Origin: JAEUSF01 sp964484145
GTDB lineage: Bacteria > Patescibacteriota > Doudnabacteria > UBA920
Reading direction: 5' to 3'
Length of the DNA stretch: 22,029 nucleotides
Assembly (NCBI GenBank): GCA_964484145.1
Contig: CAZAED010000024.1
Coordinates: 1 to 22,029 of the forward strand
In this document: positions 20,271 to 22,029 of the stretch, piece after piece
How the letters are laid out: each line of letters begins with the position of its first letter
Numbering within the stretch: the first letter of the stretch is position 1
The notes under the pieces: model-generated
What the model saw: the letters and a program-made list of their open reading frames with translations, nothing else
Databases searched by the model: none
Told to the model about the DNA's origin: nothing
Made by a program: the position numbers and the translations under genes

Positions 20271-22029
20271 ATGTCAGACTTAGGCAATAAACAAAAACAA
20301 AATCTGTGGCATGCTTTGCCAAAAGACAATGTGCTTAAAATTCTAGAGGCTACTTCGGCCGGACTTTCTTCCACCGAAGCTGCTACTAGGCTTAGAGCCT
20401 ATGGAAAAAACGAGCTTAAGGCAGGTGAAAAAATTTCAGCCTTTAAAATTTTAGTAGCTCAGTTTAAAAATATTTTAGTTATTATTTTAATTTTAGCCGC
20501 GTGTTTATCGCTGTCTTTGGGGCATTATATTGAAAGTTTGGCGGTATTTATTATTGTGGTATTTTCCGCGCTATTAGGTTTTGTGCAAGAGTATAGGGCA
20601 GAAAAATCCTTAGAAGCACTGCAAGATTTAGCTTTGCCAAAAAGCCTTGTAATTCGAGACGGGAAAACTGAAGAAATTTTTTCTTCCGATATGGTTCCCG
20701 GGGATATTTTGGTTATTTCCGCAGGCAACAAGCTTAGCGCTGACGTAAGACTTTTAGAAACTGCGAATTTACAAATTGAAGAAGGAGCTTTAACCGGAGA
20801 ATCTTTACCCTCACAAAAGGAAGCCGGAAAAGTATTGGCCGAAAGGACCGCATTGGGTGACAGGCTGAATATGGGCTATACCGGCACCTATATAACCTAT
20901 GGGCGTGGTTTAGGCTTAGTTGTTGCAACAGGCATGTCTACGGAACTAGGTAAAATAGCAGGCCTGCTTTCGGACGTTAAGCAACAAGAGACTCCGTTAA
21001 AAATTAATTTGGATTCTTTGGCTAAAAAGCTTGGGGCTGTAGCTTTAATAGTTGTAAGTTTAATTGTCGCATTGGGTATAATTCGGCAAGAGTCTTTAGT
21101 AGAAATGTTGTTATTCGGAATTTCGCTGGCAGTCGCAGTGGTTCCTGAAGCTTTGCCGGCGGTTGTTACAGTCTCCTTAGCCTTAGGTGCGACAAAAATG
21201 GCTAAGCGGAATGCCTTGGTTAGGAATATGCCAACTGTGGAAACTTTGGGTAGCACTACAGTAATTTGCACTGACAAAACCGGAACTTTAACAAAAGACG
21301 AAATGACGGTTAAGACCGCGATAACTCTAGCTGGGGAATATAAATTCGAGGGTAGCGGCTATGAACCAAAAGGCGAAGTCTTTTATAATAAGCAGCCGCT
21401 TAAAAGCACCCCCGGGGATTTGCAAGAATTATTGTACGCGGGGATTTTATGTTCAGATGCCATGCTAGTTGAAACCGATGGGCAGTGGCGCGTTCAGGGC
21501 GATGCAACCGAAGGGGCTTTGTTAGTAGCAGGTCTTAAGTCGGGAATTTCTAAAGAAGCACTGGAAGAAAAGTTGCCCAGGCTAGAAGAAATTCCTTTTT
21601 CATCTGAAGCAAAATATATGGCGACTTTGCATAAAAACTCGGAAACCACGATTGTCTATGCCAAAGGCGCTATTGAAGTTATTATGGGCTTGTCGAACTT
21701 AGTTTTAAAAGCCGGAAAACAAGAAAAACTTACCGCGACTCAAAAAAAATATTTTTTAGATATAGCTGAAAGCTATGCGCGTAGGGGTCAACGGGTAATC
21801 GCGCTGGCTAAAAATCATACTCTAGATAACTTAAAAAATTCACCCACAGAATTAGTTTTTTTAGGTTTAATAACCATGGCCGACTCCTTAAGAGAAGAAG
21901 CCAAAGTAGCTGTAAATATATGCCAAAACGCGGGTATTAGAACGATTATGATTACAGGCGACCACCCGGCTACTGCAGCAGCTATTGCGACAGAGGTTGG
22001 AATTATTAAATTAGGCGGAAGAGTGCTTT
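20271..22029 (+). CDS. P2-type cation-transporting ATPase (Ca2+-ATPase-like), 3' end cut by window
   Basis: This is a P-type ATPase that pumps a cation, probably Ca2+, across the membrane. The first 586 residues are here; the frame is open at the window edge. An N-terminal cation-ATPase segment (LSSTEAATRLRAYGKNEL) is followed by helices near 65-100. The actuator LTGES has Glu at 177. Helix four carries AVAVVPEALPAVVT with Glu293 at the SERCA Ca2+-ligand position (PEALP in place of the more common PEGLP). The phosphorylation site CTDKTGTLT has the catalytic Asp335. MITGDHPATA begins near 560. The GDGxND motif and later helices lie outside the window. It begins 22 bases after the last tRNA segment, with no clear ribosome-binding site. 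Confidence 0.93.
   Translation, partial: MSDLGNKQKQNLWHALPKDNVLKILEATSAGLSSTEAATRLRAYGKNELKAGEKISAFKILVAQFKNILVIILILAACLSLSLGHYIESLAVFIIVVFSALLGFVQEYRAEKSLEALQDLALPKSLVIRDGKTEEIFSSDMVPGDILVISAGNKLSADVRLLETANLQIEEGALTGESLPSQKEAGKVLAERTALGDRLNMGYTGTYITYGRGLGLVVATGMSTELGKIAGLLSDVKQQETPLKINLDSLAKKLGAVALIVVSLIVALGIIRQESLVEMLLFGISLAVAVVPEALPAVVTVSLALGATKMAKRNALVRNMPTVETLGSTTVICTDKTGTLTKDEMTVKTAITLAGEYKFEGSGYEPKGEVFYNKQPLKSTPGDLQELLYAGILCSDAMLVETDGQWRVQGDATEGALLVAGLKSGISKEALEEKLPRLEEIPFSSEAKYMATLHKNSETTIVYAKGAIEVIMGLSNLVLKAGKQEKLTATQKKYFLDIAESYARRGQRVIALAKNHTLDNLKNSPTELVFLGLITMADSLREEAKVAVNICQNAGIRTIMITGDHPATAAAIATEVGIIKLGGRVL

Noticed and set aside
20525..21277. Reverse-strand ORFs opposite the P-type ATPase
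   Set aside because: The + strand encodes an unmistakable ATPase with all core motifs; the reverse frames are shadows.
1..22029. CRISPR array or toxin-antitoxin/defence island
   Set aside because: No regularly spaced identical repeats and no recognisable Cas, toxin or defence proteins were seen; the repeats present are short spacers or hairpins.
1..22029. UGA recoding as in Gracilibacteria/Absconditabacteria
   Set aside because: TGA ends the DUF4012 gene, the 174-residue protein and the 39-residue peptide at sensible positions, and no in-frame TGA occurs inside recognised genes.

Overview
The window is AT-rich, and every protein-coding gene lies on the + strand with gaps of a few bases. It carries a cell-wall set (MraY, MurD, FtsW/RodA, MurJ, MurI), LepA, and small membrane proteins including a DUF4012 protein, a PH-domain protein, a FtsB/DivIC protein and a parvulin-like protein. 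TGA, TAA and TAG all act as stops. Few genes have a Shine-Dalgarno sequence. Together this suggests a Patescibacteria/CPR bacterium, probably Parcubacteria-like, assembled from a metagenome (there is a 13-N scaffold gap at 17130-17142). The lineage is inferred from gene style, not from a marker tree.

Region 1 (1-8484) is a peptidoglycan/division cluster: the 3' end of mraY, an N-acyl-D-amino-acid deacylase-like amidohydrolase, murD, an ftsW/rodA-type SEDS gene, a DUF4012 membrane protein and murJ, closed by a terminator. Together they make lipid I, add D-Glu to the stem peptide, flip lipid II and polymerise glycan. The deacylase and the DUF4012 protein are the unexpected members.

Region 2 (8495-12120) has lepA behind a promoter that would give a leaderless mRNA, a start-less gene remnant, a SAM methyltransferase, a DUF1905 protein, and a cold-shock protein with a long 5' leader and strong terminator. 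Region 3 (12121-12695) is a single GC-rich, Cys/His-rich orphan gene with its own promoter, the strongest ribosome-binding site in the window and its own terminator.

Region 4 (12720-18983) holds short envelope operons: TspO plus a conserved uncharacterised protein; a two-helix membrane protein plus a Cys-rich secreted protein; a 39-codon membrane peptide plus a PH-domain protein; and FtsB/DivIC, parvulin PPIase and a very long membrane-anchored protein ending in two pilin-like domains. Most of these operons start at an extended -10 promoter (TGn-TAnnnT) with no clear -35.

Region 5 (18985-22029) has murI (apparently leaderless), one intact tRNA-Thr(CGT), two broken tRNA-Thr copies, and the first 586 codons of a P2-type cation ATPase that runs off the window. 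The broken tRNA copies are the most unusual thing here. Short GC-rich hairpin segments lie precisely in the D-loop of one copy, and in the variable loop and T-loop of the other, so an otherwise exact 43-base tRNA sequence is split into three pieces.
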